Shown here: piece by piece, positions 12,660 to 21,354 of the stretch | How positions within the stretch are numbered: position 1 is the first letter of the stretch | How the letters are laid out: every line of letters starts with the position of its first letter | DNA from: CAWUFC02 sp963921335 | GTDB lineage: Bacteria > Pseudomonadota > Gammaproteobacteria > Pseudomonadales > Halieaceae | Direction of reading: 5' to 3' | DNA length: 64,000 nt | NCBI GenBank assembly: GCA_963921335.3 | Contig: CAWUFC020000001.1 | Coordinates: 1,736,001 to 1,800,000, forward strand | Program-made: the position numbers and the translations under genes | Notes under the pieces: model-generated | What the model was told of the DNA's origin: nothing | The model's database searches: none | The model's input: only the letters and a program-made list of their open reading frames with translations

Positions 12660-13129
12660 GAATTGGCCATGGCTTTGATGTGCATGCCTTCAGCCCCGAG
12701 AGCGATGTCGGCATCGTGCTGGGTGGGGTGAACATTCCGCACACCCGTGCGCTGCTGGCCCACTCTGACGGCGACGTGGCGATACACGCGCTCTGTGATG
12801 CGCTGCTGGGCGCGATCGGTGCTGGCGACATTGGCCGACATTTTCCGGATGACGATCCAGCGTACGCAGGCGCAGACAGTCGCGAGCTTCTGCGGCAGGT
12901 TGTTCAGCTGGTTCAGGCACAGGGCCTTTCGCTGGGTAACGTTGATATCACTATTATTGCCCAGGCGCCAAAGCTTGCTCCTCATATCGATGCCATGCGT
13001 GAGTTGCTGGCAGCAGACCTGCAGGCAGACATTGGCCAGATCAATATTAAGGCAACCACCACAGAGGGTCTGGGCTACTGTGGCCGGGGCGAAGGTATTG
13101 CTGTGCATGCGGTCGTGTTGCTGTGTTAG
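12656..13129 (+). CDS. ispF: 2-C-methyl-D-erythritol 2,4-cyclodiphosphate synthase
   Basis: A 157-residue zinc enzyme, trimeric in known homologues, that cyclises CDP-methylerythritol phosphate, the step after IspE. The MRIGHGFDVHAF start carries zinc ligands (D and H of DVH), and the HSDGDVAIHALCDALLGA segment and C-terminal TTEGLGYCGRGEGIA are family signatures. ATG at 12656 overlaps the ispD stop (ATGA) with GGAGG at 12644-12648. A longer GTG start at 12632 would add eight residues not seen in the family. Confidence 0.97.
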   Translation: MRIGHGFDVHAFSPESDVGIVLGGVNIPHTRALLAHSDGDVAIHALCDALLGAIGAGDIGRHFPDDDPAYAGADSRELLRQVVQLVQAQGLSLGNVDITIIAQAPKLAPHIDAMRELLAADLQADIGQINIKATTTEGLGYCGRGEGIAVHAVVLLC

Positions 13130-14172
13130 CCCAGGAAAGTCAGCTCGAACAATCCCCCCTGCAGCTCAGCTGGCCACGCTATCTGGGTGAGCCGCTCGCA
13201 AGCGGGCAGTTGCGTACGCACCCTGAGGATTTTCGGGTGGTGGAAGAATTGGGTTTCGAGCCCGATGGTGAGGGTGAACACCTGCTGTTGGAATTAGAAA
13301 AGACCTCAAGCAACACCCAATACGTGGTGAGGCAGCTCGCAGACTGGGCTGGCTGCAACAGCAGGGACGTTGGCTACAGCGGGCTTAAAGATCGTCACGC
13401 TGTGTGTCGGCAGTGGTTTAGCGTGCCCCTCGCCATCGCTGCGGAAGCGGATTTCGCTGGTCTGGAGAGTGATCAGCTGCGCCTCTGCCGCCAGGGCAGG
13501 CACAGGCGGAAGTTGCGCCGGGGTGTGCATCGCCGAAATCACTTCGAAATTACATTGCGCCAGCTCAGTGGTGATTGCCGGGACCTTGAGCAACGTTGCC
13601 AGCGCATCACCGACAGCGGGGTGCCCAATTATTTTGGCGAGCAGCGATTCGGTCGCAATGGTCACAATGTGGCAGCGGGTTTGCAGTGGTTCGAAGGGAT
13701 AGGCCGCAAGCCGCGAAGGCCACAGCGTGACTTCTATCTATCAGCACTGCGCTCGGCGGTGTTTAATCACCTATTGGCTCAGCGGTTGACGCAGGGTGAC
13801 TGGCCTGAGGCTCGCACCGGTGATGTTTGCCTTCTGGGGGGCAGCCGTAGTCGCTTTGTTCACGACGGTAGTGACGAATCGGTAGCAGATCGTATTGCAG
13901 CGGGTGAGCTGCAGTTGGCCTTGCCATTGTGGGGCGCAGGCGGTGATCCTGAGCAGTTGCCCACGGATTTGGGAGCATTGGGCGATTTTTTAGTAGCGCA
14001 GGGCCTGGACCTGGATTATCGTCCCGCGCGCCTGTCGATGGATGACTTTTTCTGGCAGTTTTGTGATGATGATTCGCTGACGTTGCGCTTTTCTCTGCCC
14101 AGAGGCGGCTTTGCCACTGCGGTCTTGCGGGAACTGCTGATTTATCAGGACATGAGTGAACACGGGGGGTAA
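13123..14172 (+). CDS. truD: tRNA pseudouridine(13) synthase
   Basis: A 349-residue TruD that isomerises U13 in tRNA. The catalytic aspartate is D90 in SGLKDRHAVCRQWFSVP. The C-terminal TRUD insertion domain follows, and the PNYFGEQRFG signature is present. It starts at a GTG overlapping the ispF stop by 7 bases and its TAA overlaps the pcm ATG by one base. In E. coli and Pseudomonas surE lies between truD and pcm; here it is absent from this position. Confidence 0.95.
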   Translation: MLAQESQLEQSPLQLSWPRYLGEPLASGQLRTHPEDFRVVEELGFEPDGEGEHLLLELEKTSSNTQYVVRQLADWAGCNSRDVGYSGLKDRHAVCRQWFSVPLAIAAEADFAGLESDQLRLCRQGRHRRKLRRGVHRRNHFEITLRQLSGDCRDLEQRCQRITDSGVPNYFGEQRFGRNGHNVAAGLQWFEGIGRKPRRPQRDFYLSALRSAVFNHLLAQRLTQGDWPEARTGDVCLLGGSRSRFVHDGSDESVADRIAAGELQLALPLWGAGGDPEQLPTDLGALGDFLVAQGLDLDYRPARLSMDDFFWQFCDDDSLTLRFSLPRGGFATAVLRELLIYQDMSEHGG

Positions 14173-14843
14173 TGCAGTTGGGCGATAGCCTTGATGCCAG
14201 GGGTATTGGTATGACTTCCCAGCGCACCCGTGAACGCATGGTCGGACGCCTGCGAGAGCAGGGTATTGCTGACCAGGCGGTACTGGATGTGATGCGCAAT
14301 ACGCCACGTCACCTGTTTCTTGATGAGGCCCTGGCCCAGCGAGCTTACGAAGACAGTGCACTGCCCATCGGATATTCCCAGACGCTGTCACAGCCCTATA
14401 TCGTGGCCCGAATGACCGAGCTGCTGCTGTCGGCGGGGGCTCGCGAAAACGTTTTGGAGGTGGGTACCGGCTCCGGCTACCAGACTGCTGTATTGGCGCA
14501 ATTGGTTGGCCGGGTCTACACCACCGAGCGCATCAAACCCTTGCAGAGTAAAGCGCGTCAGCGGTTGCGCTCGCTGCGTCTGAATAATGTGTCCTTCAGT
14601 CACAGTGATGGTGGCATGGGTTGGGATACACATGCCCCCTATGACGGCATTATTTGTACGGCGGCGCCCGCAGAAATCCCCCAGGACCTGCTTGACCAGC
14701 TCGCCGTGGGTGGACGTCTCGTGATACCGGTCGGGGGCGATACCCAGCATCTGCAAGTCGTTGTGCGCGAGGCCAATGAGTTGGTCGTTGAAACCGTCGA
14801 TCAGGTGCGATTCGTGCCCCTGCGATCGGGCCTGGTTCGCTAG
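14172..14843 (+). CDS. pcm: Protein-L-isoaspartate O-methyltransferase
   Basis: A 223-residue SAM-dependent methyltransferase that repairs isoaspartyl residues in aged proteins. The SAM motif I reads VLEVGTGSGYQTAVLA, and the substrate loop LPIGYSQTLSQPYIVA is typical. Its ATG overlaps the truD stop by one base. In related genomes pcm precedes nlpD and rpoS and has a stationary-phase role. Here a DUF368 membrane gene is interposed before nlpD. Confidence 0.95.
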   Translation: MQLGDSLDARGIGMTSQRTRERMVGRLREQGIADQAVLDVMRNTPRHLFLDEALAQRAYEDSALPIGYSQTLSQPYIVARMTELLLSAGARENVLEVGTGSGYQTAVLAQLVGRVYTTERIKPLQSKARQRLRSLRLNNVSFSHSDGGMGWDTHAPYDGIICTAAPAEIPQDLLDQLAVGGRLVIPVGGDTQHLQVVVREANELVVETVDQVRFVPLRSGLVR

Positions 14844-14852
14844 GAGTCTTCT

Positions 14853-15764
14853 TTGGGCGCTGTCGGCATCTTCCTGCGCGGTCTGGCCATGGGGGCCGCC
14901 GATATCGTGCCAGGCGTGTCTGGCGGAACCATTGCATTTATAACGGGCATTTATACCCGCCTCCTGCAGGCCATCAAGTCGGTTGACCTCACCGCGTTGC
15001 AGTTGCTGCTGCAGGGCAATATCGCTGGTGCCTGGCGACGCGTGGATGGCAATTTCTTACTGGCCTTGCTACTGGGTATTGCCACCAGCATTTTCTCGCT
15101 GGCTCGCGCCTTTACCTGGGTGCTGACCCATTATCCGGAGCCACTTTGGGGCTTTTTCTTCGGCCTGATACTGGCCTCGGCATTTTTGCTGCTGGGTGAA
15201 GTTTCCCGCTGGCGCTGGCAGGAACGCCTGCTTTTACTGGCAGGATTAGTTATCGCGTTGCTGATTGCGCTGGCACCGAGAGCTGGCTTTATCGACGGCT
15301 ACCTCGGGGTATTTCTAGCGGGCTTCATCGCGATTTGCGCCACCATCCTGCCGGGTATTTCCGGCGGATTCATCCTTGTTCTGCTGGGTATGTACGCCCC
15401 TGTGCTGGCGGCTGTGACGTCCCTTGATATCCGCTTTTTATTGATACTTTGCCTGGGTGCTGTTTGCGGCTTGCTGGTGTTTTCACGCCTGTTGCACTGG
15501 CTACTGGAGACATTTACCTCCCAGACCATGGCCTTGCTGGCCGGGTTCCTGTTTGGGTCCCTGGCGACTATCTGGCCCTGGAAGCGGGTTCTGAATTGGG
15601 TGATTGACAGCAGCGGTGAGCCAAAGCCCGCCCAACAGTGGCCGGTGATGCCGGTGGAGTACCTGGCGCGTACTGGCCAGGACCCATTGGTATGGGCCTG
15701 TCTGCTTTTCGGCCTTTGCGGTGTGGTGCTGGTGTGGTTGCTGCACCGCCGCTGGGTAGCATGA
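14853..15764 (+). CDS. DUF368 membrane protein, polyprenyl-phosphate transporter (PopT-like)
   Basis: A 303-residue integral membrane protein with about 8-9 predicted hydrophobic segments. The DUF368 signature GAADIVPGVSGGTIAF is at the N terminus and a second related motif, ILPGISGGFILV, is near residue 165, the internal repeat typical of the family. Members of DUF368 have been identified as undecaprenyl-phosphate translocases that recycle the lipid carrier for peptidoglycan synthesis; assigning that role here is by family. The start is a TTG at 14853 with AGGAG at 14842-14846. It lies between pcm and nlpD, both linked to envelope upkeep. Confidence 0.87.
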   Translation: MGAVGIFLRGLAMGAADIVPGVSGGTIAFITGIYTRLLQAIKSVDLTALQLLLQGNIAGAWRRVDGNFLLALLLGIATSIFSLARAFTWVLTHYPEPLWGFFFGLILASAFLLLGEVSRWRWQERLLLLAGLVIALLIALAPRAGFIDGYLGVFLAGFIAICATILPGISGGFILVLLGMYAPVLAAVTSLDIRFLLILCLGAVCGLLVFSRLLHWLLETFTSQTMALLAGFLFGSLATIWPWKRVLNWVIDSSGEPKPAQQWPVMPVEYLARTGQDPLVWACLLFGLCGVVLVWLLHRRWVA

Positions 15765-15783
15765 ACACCAACGGCACCTAGTG

Positions 15784-16566
15784 ATGACGAGGTTGCGGCT
15801 AATGGCGAACCTGGGGCTGGCCATTGTGCTCGTGGCCTGTGCCGGCGAACCCCATCGCGCACCGGTAGAGGAGCGTACCACCCGCGGCTCAGCCAGCAAA
15901 CCTGCTTCCGGCTACTATTCAGTGGCTCGTGGAGACACCCTCTACGCCATTGCCTGGCGCTTTGGTTATGATTTTCGAAAACTGGCGCAAGCTAATAGCA
16001 TCGCCGCCCCCTATACCATTTATCCTGGGCAGCGTATCAAGCTGACTGATCGCGTAGCCAGTACCAGTAGCCAGCCCAAAAGCAAGACCAAGACCAAGTC
16101 GAGCACCAGCAAATCCACTGTCACGAAATCGTCATCCAGCCAGACTACAGTGAAGGCTAAACCAACCGCGACAGACAACAGTAAGGGGTTGGTCACGGGC
16201 AAGTTGAGCTGGCGCTGGCCGACCGAAGGAAAAGTAGTGCGCGGCTTCTCTGGTGATGTGCACAAGGGCATCGATATCGGCGGCAAGGCGGGTGACAGTG
16301 TTATGGCGGTCGCTCCCGGCAGGGTCGTTTATGCGGGCAGCGGGATTGTCGGCTATGGCAACCTGCTGATCGTCAAGCACAGTGAGATTTACCTCAGCGC
16401 TTATGGTCACAATCGGCGTCTGCTGGTTGCCGAGGGAGATGTGGTCAAGCAGGGACAGCGTATTGCAGAGAAAGGGGACACCGCTACCAACTCGGTCAAG
16501 CTGCACTTTGAGATTCGCAAGGAAGGTAAGCCGGTGGACCCGGTGAAGCTGTTGCCCCGCCGCTGA
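15784..16566 (+). CDS. nlpD: Murein hydrolase activator lipoprotein NlpD
   Basis: A 260-residue lipoprotein that activates AmiC-type amidases at the septum. A signal peptide ends in a lipobox LVAC (Cys19 from this start). A LysM domain (YSVARGDTLYAIAWRFGYD, about 43-85) is followed by a Ser/Thr/Lys-rich linker (about 88-135) and a LytM/M23 domain. The LytM site is degenerate: HKGID is kept, but the HxH of active endopeptidases reads KLH, as expected for a non-catalytic activator. A GTG immediately upstream (15781) is an alternative start. It precedes rpoS, as in most gammaproteobacteria; the main rpoS promoter often lies inside nlpD. Confidence 0.94.
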   Translation: MTRLRLMANLGLAIVLVACAGEPHRAPVEERTTRGSASKPASGYYSVARGDTLYAIAWRFGYDFRKLAQANSIAAPYTIYPGQRIKLTDRVASTSSQPKSKTKTKSSTSKSTVTKSSSSQTTVKAKPTATDNSKGLVTGKLSWRWPTEGKVVRGFSGDVHKGIDIGGKAGDSVMAVAPGRVVYAGSGIVGYGNLLIVKHSEIYLSAYGHNRRLLVAEGDVVKQGQRIAEKGDTATNSVKLHFEIRKEGKPVDPVKLLPRR

Positions 16567-16721
16567 CGCGGCTTTATTCGCCATAAATATAGCGATCGCT
16601 TTGTTTAGGCTTTGCCCAATATGGGTAAAAGTACCGGCTTGTAGTTGATTTCGCTTCGCGCTAATCTACTCGGCCGGCTGTAGGATACGCTCGAAAACAA
16701 AAAACATAACGAGGTATTGCC

Positions 16722-18122
16722 ATGGAAGCGACAACCGTTGCATCGGATAGCAAAACGGCGAAGGCAGTAAAAACAACAGGGACTAAACGTACCACCGCTC
16801 GAAAAGCCGCGAAGGCGTCGAGTCGTTCCACCACAAAGGCCAAGGCTAGTACTAAGCCCAAAGCCAAAGCCAAAGCTAAGGCTTCAGCGAAGAAAAGCGC
16901 TGCGACAAAAAAAGCTGCGGCTAAACCTGCTGTGAAGAAGAAAGCTGCCGCTAAACCTGCAGCAAAAAAGAAGACTGCGACCGAATCACCCGCGAAAAAA
17001 GCGTCGGCTAAGAAAGCAGCGACTAAAAAGCCTGCTGCCAAGAAAGCAGCTGCTAAGAAATCTGCCGCCAAGAAAACAGCTGCTAAGAAACCTGCTGCTA
17101 AGAAACCTGCTGCTAAGAAAACAGCTGCCAAGAAGCCTGCTGCCAAGAAAGCAGCGACAAAAAAATCTGCAACTAAGCCCAAGACCGCGACCGGGAAAAC
17201 AGCGAGCAATGGCAAGGCTGGTACGGCGGCCAAAACTGCGACAACTGCCAGTAAGAAAACGACGCGTAAAGACGACAAGAATTTCAATAAGTCCCTGGAC
17301 GCCACCCAGCTTTACCTCAATGAAATTGGTTACTCACCGCTGCTGACGCCCGAAGAGGAAGTGCACTTTGCTCGCATGTCTCGACGGGGTGAAGAGGCTG
17401 GCCGCAAGCGCATGATTGAGAGCAACCTGCGACTGGTGGTGAAAATCGCGCGCCGTTATATCAATCGGGGACTGACGCTGCTCGACCTCATAGAAGAAGG
17501 CAATCTCGGCCTGATTCGCGCGGTCGAAAAATTCGACCCTGAGAGAGGCTTCCGCTTCTCTACTTACGCAACCTGGTGGATCCGCCAGACCATCGAACGC
17601 GCCATCATGAATCAGACTCGCACCATTCGTCTGCCTATACATGTGGTGAAGGAACTCAATGTGTATCTGCGGGCAGCCAGGGAACTGACCCAGAAGCTGG
17701 ATCACGAGCCCTCTGCGGATGAGATCGCAAAGCAGCTGGATAAGCCGATCAGCGAAGTGAAGCGCATGCTGGGCCTGAATGAGCGAGTGACCTCGGTAGA
17801 CACACCACTGGGGCCCGACTCAGACAAGTCAGTGCTGGATACCATCCCCGATACTCATGTCTCTGACCCGGCCCAGTTACTGCAGGACAGCGATATCAAA
17901 GACAGCATTGGCGCCTGGCTCAGTGAGTTATCTGACAAGCAGCGTGAAGTGGCGTCGCGTCGCTTTGGCTTGCGCGGTTATGAAACCAGCACGCTGGAGG
18001 AAGTGGGGCAGGAGATTGGCCTGACTCGTGAGCGCGTGCGCCAGATTCAGGTGGAAGCGCTCAAGCGTTTGCGTGTCATTATGGAGACCCAGGGTTTGTC
18101 CAGCGAATCCATTTTTGGCTAG
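16722..18122 (+). CDS. rpoS: RNA polymerase sigma factor RpoS with a long Lys/Ala-rich N-terminal tail
   Basis: A 466-residue stationary-phase/general-stress sigma factor. From residue 191 onward (SLDATQLYLNEIGYSP) it matches RpoS: region 2 (RFSTYATWWIRQTIERAIMN), region 3, and region 4 (LTRERVRQIQVEALKRLR). The first 190 residues are not the short acidic N terminus of E. coli RpoS (about 52 residues to the same point) but a basic tail with 59 Lys and 59 Ala against 5 acidic residues. Residues 101-150 form ten pentamers of type xKKxA, like histone H1 or AlgP tails. The tail is in frame, with no stop and no ATG near the core that would bypass it. ATG at 16722 follows ACGAGG. Context (nlpD upstream, fdxA and mutS after) supports rpoS. 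Confidence 0.96.
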   Translation: MEATTVASDSKTAKAVKTTGTKRTTARKAAKASSRSTTKAKASTKPKAKAKAKASAKKSAATKKAAAKPAVKKKAAAKPAAKKKTATESPAKKASAKKAATKKPAAKKAAAKKSAAKKTAAKKPAAKKPAAKKTAAKKPAAKKAATKKSATKPKTATGKTASNGKAGTAAKTATTASKKTTRKDDKNFNKSLDATQLYLNEIGYSPLLTPEEEVHFARMSRRGEEAGRKRMIESNLRLVVKIARRYINRGLTLLDLIEEGNLGLIRAVEKFDPERGFRFSTYATWWIRQTIERAIMNQTRTIRLPIHVVKELNVYLRAARELTQKLDHEPSADEIAKQLDKPISEVKRMLGLNERVTSVDTPLGPDSDKSVLDTIPDTHVSDPAQLLQDSDIKDSIGAWLSELSDKQREVASRRFGLRGYETSTLEEVGQEIGLTRERVRQIQVEALKRLRVIMETQGLSSESIFG

Positions 18123-18150
18123 CAGTAGCTTGACCCCATAGAAATAAAAA

Positions 18151-18175
18151 AAGGCGGCCAATGGCCGCCTTTTTT
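18151..18175. terminator. Bidirectional rho-independent terminator between rpoS and fdxA
   Basis: A 9-bp stem AAGGCGGCC / GGCCGCCTT with a 3-base AAT loop spans 18151-18171. It is flanked by an A tract on the left and a T tract on the right, so it can stop transcripts from both convergent genes. Confidence 0.9.
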
Positions 18176-18192
18176 GTGGAAACCTGAAGAGA

Positions 18193-18516
18193 CTAGCGCT
18201 CCAACAGCTCCAGCTTGTTGGGCTTGCCTTCCCACTCTTCCGCATCAGCCGGAGACTCTTTCATCTCAGTGATGTTAGGCCAGATTTCCGCCAACTCGGC
18301 ATTTAGCTCCAGGAAGACCTGCTCGGATTCCGGCAGCTCGTCTTCAGAGAAAATCGCGTCGACAGGGCACTCGGGCTCACACAGGGCGCAGTCGATGCAC
18401 TCGTCCGGGTGAATCACAAGCATATTGGGACCTTCGTAGAAACAGTCTACGGGGCACACTTCTACACAGTCGGTGTGCTTGCACTTGATGCACTGTTCGG
18501 CAACAACAAACGTCAT
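18193..18516 (-). CDS. fdxA: Seven-iron ferredoxin FdxA
   Basis: A 107-residue ferredoxin. The first cluster region CIKCKHTDCVEVCPVDCF lacks the even CxxCxxC spacing and fits a [3Fe-4S] site sharing ligands with a second cluster; CIDCALCEPECP supplies the [4Fe-4S] ligands. Length and the acidic C-terminal extension are those of the FdxA (ferredoxin I) family common in Pseudomonas and relatives, where it lies between rpoS and mutS as here. It is convergent with rpoS and downstream of mutS. The redox partner is unknown. Confidence 0.95.
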   Translation of the reverse strand: MTFVVAEQCIKCKHTDCVEVCPVDCFYEGPNMLVIHPDECIDCALCEPECPVDAIFSEDELPESEQVFLELNAELAEIWPNITEMKESPADAEEWEGKPNKLELLER

Positions 18517-18639
18517 GTCTTATCAGCCTCTGGGGGTGTCCTAACTAACGGGCGCTAGTTTACCCCGACAATCCTCGTTAGTGAACAGCTTTTCTTAGAG
18601 GGATTTCCGCAGTGATAAAGCGGGAAAACAGCTGCTGGA

Positions 18640-21205
18640 CTAAATCTGCTGTTTGAGCCGGTAGAGCAGGTCCAGGGCTTCGCGGGGACTGAGGCTGTCG
18701 ACCTCCAGATCTTCCAGCGCATCCATAACCGGGTGGCTGTAGGGCGCAGTAAACAGGTCAGCCTGGGGCGAGGGCGGTGGACTGGCAACAGTCCTATTTT
18801 CTGCGCTGTCGCCGTTTTCAAGCTCCTGCAGCTTTTCTCCGGCCGCGGCCAGTACATCAGCCGGTATGCCCGCTAGTTTGGCCACTTGCAGGCGTAGCTG
18901 CGGTTGGCCGGGCCTTCCTGGATGTTGTGCAGAAAGACCACATGATCCTGGTACTCGGTGGCATCCAAATGAATATTGGCCATACTGGGGCACTGCTCGG
19001 GCAGGGCGGTAAGTTCAAAATAGTGCGTGGCAAACAGGGTGAACGCGCGCACCTGTTGCGCCAGTGCCACGGCGGCGGCCCAGGCCAGTGACAGCCCGTC
19101 AAAGGCACTGGTGCCGCGACCGACCTCATCCATCAGCACCAGGCTGGCGGGGCTGGCGTTGTGGAGAATGTTGGCCGTCTCGGTCATTTCCACCATAAAG
19201 GTGGAGCGCCCACCGGCAAGATCATCGGAAGAACCGATTCGCGTGAAAATACGATCCACCGCCGACAGGCGCACGGCGTCGGCCGGCACAAAACTGCCGA
19301 CATGGGCCAACAGCGCGATCACGGCGGTCTGGCGCATATAGGTTGATTTACCACCCATATTGGGGCCGGTGATCAGTAACATGCGCCGGCTGTCGTCGAG
19401 CAGGCAATCATTGGCAATAAACGGTTCATCCAGTACCTGTTCCACCACCAGATGGCGACCGGCCCGGATGTCGAGGCACTGTTCCTCGGTGAACTCGGGG
19501 CGACAAAGGCGCAGGTTCTCGGCGCGCTCGGCCAGGCAGGCCAGCACGTCCAGATCGCAGATGGCCTGGCTGGTCTGCTGCAAGGCCAGTAACTGCTCGT
19601 TGAGGCTGTCCAGCAACTGCTCGTACAGATATTTCTCTCGAGTGAGGGCGCGACTCTTGCTGCTCAGTGCCTTGTCTTCGAATTCTTTCAGTTCCGGGGT
19701 GATGTAGCGTTCAGCATTCTTTAGGGTTTGCCGGCGAATGTATTCCGTTGGCGCCGCTTCAGCCTGAGCCTTGCTGATTTCGATGTAGTAACCGTGTACC
19801 CGGTTGTACCCAACCTTGAGGGTGCTGAGACCGGTGCGTTCCCGTTCCCGGTTTTCTATTTCCAGCAGGAAGTCACCCGCATTGCTGCTGATTTCCCGTA
19901 GCTCATCCAGTTCGCTGTCGTAGCCATCTGCAATTACGCCGCCATCGCGGAGCACCACAGGCGGGTTTTCGATGATGGCCCGGCTCAACAAGTCGACGGT
20001 TTCAGGGTATTCCCCACACTGTTGTTGTAGCTCGGCCAGCAAGGGCGTTTGGCAGCGATTGAGTTCATTACGCAGGGCAGGTAACGCGGCCAGTGACTGG
20101 CACAGGCGGGACAAGTCTCTCGGCCTTGCTGAGCGCAGGGCCACCCGCGCCAGAATGCGCTCGGTATCGCCTATGGGCTTCAGGCAATCACGCACCGGTT
20201 CGAAGTGATAATCCCGACACAGGGCCTCCACAGCATCGTGTCGCTGGCCGAGTGGGTGGGTGCCTGTCAGGGGACGATGCAACCAGCGGCGCAGGTTGCG
20301 TCCGCCCATTGCGGTAACGCAGTGATTGAGAACAGCAAACAGCGTGTTGTCTTCGCCGCCCATCAGGTTCAGTTCGATCTCCAGGTTGCGCCGGGTGGCT
20401 GCATCGAGAATGACGCTGTCTTCACGGCGTTCCGGGGCGATGCCCGCAATGTGAGGCAGTTGCGTGCGCTGGGTGTCTTTGACGTACTGCAGCAGGCAGC
20501 CTGCCGCGGTAATCGCCAGCGGCAAGTCCTGGCAGCCAAATCCCTGCAGGTCGTGGGTCTGGAACTGCTCGTTCAGTGCCTTCTCTGAGCTGGCCAGGTC
20601 AAATTCCCAGGCCGGCTGGCTGCGTGCCCCCCGGCGTTGGGTGATCTCGGGAAGCAGGATTGTTTCGTGATACAACAGTTCTGCCGGGTTTAATCGTTCC
20701 AGTTCGCTGAGCAAAGCCTCGTTGCTACTGACTTCCATCACCCTGAACCGGCCGGCGCTGATATCCAGGCTGGCGAGCCCATAATGCTCGCCGTCGCAAT
20801 GCAGGGCCATGATCAGGCTGTCACGGGATTCTTCTAGCAATGCCTCGTCGCTGACGGTGCCCGGAGTCACCACCCGGACGACCTGGCGTTCTACCGGCCC
20901 TTTGCTGGTGGCGGGGTCGCCAATTTGTTCACAGATAGCGACTGAGACGCCGGCTTTAACCAGTCGTGCCAGGTAGCCTTCAGCGGCATGGAAGGGCACG
21001 CCACACATAGGAATGGGCTCGCCACCAGACTTGCCACGGGCGGTGAGCGTAATATCCAGGAGGTCAGCGGCGCGCTTGGCGTCGTCGAAAAACAGCTCGT
21101 AGAAGTCTCCCATGCGTGAAAGACCAGGTCTTCAGGGTGGTCTTTCTTGATGGCCAGGTACTGCACCATCATGGGGGTGTGTTTTTCGGTTTTGGTGGTG
21201 TTCAC
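18640..21205 (-). pseudogene. mutS: DNA mismatch repair protein MutS, broken by two single-base losses
   Basis: MutS recognises mismatches and small loops and recruits MutL. Full-length homology spans 18640-21205 (about 855 residues when repaired; E. coli 853), but in three frames. The N terminus (MNTTKTEKHTPMMVQYLAIK, GTG start) runs to DLVF. There one base is missing near 21116 (CACGC where CACCGC is expected), after which MGDFYELF and 746 codons continue in the next frame. They include the mismatch-binding domain and Walker A GPNMGGKSTYM. A second base is missing near 18893 (TACGCC for TACGGCC) inside EGPANRSYGLQVAKLAG, moving the C-terminal helix-turn-helix and tail (LSPREALDLLYRLKQ) to a third frame. 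Either the gene is inactive or these are sequencing errors. The middle segment alone would lack the mismatch-contacting N-terminal start and the dimerising C terminus. Confidence 0.85.
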
Positions 21206-21354
21206 TCGATTTATTGGGGTTCGAACCGGGATCGTGGAATTGTCTCACAGTTCCTCGCCGGTGCCTAAAAATCCCCAGGGCAGGCCGGAGGTTGCCTTTC
21301 CGCCCCGCGATTGGCTACTCTTGGGACTCCCTGGCCAGACAAATAAGCATAGCC

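Noticed and set aside
16661..17305. A 214-codon minus-strand open frame opposite the rpoS tail encoding a very hydrophobic, repeated FLAAxFLAAGF-type protein.
   Set aside because: It is the exact antisense of the Lys/Ala repeat tract (complement of AAG/GCT codons). No ribosome binding site was noted and the rpoS frame continues into a well-conserved core.
18885..21120. Programmed frameshifting in mutS.
   Set aside because: Both sites need a one-base shift inside strongly conserved MutS motifs without slippery sequence; loss or error is simpler.
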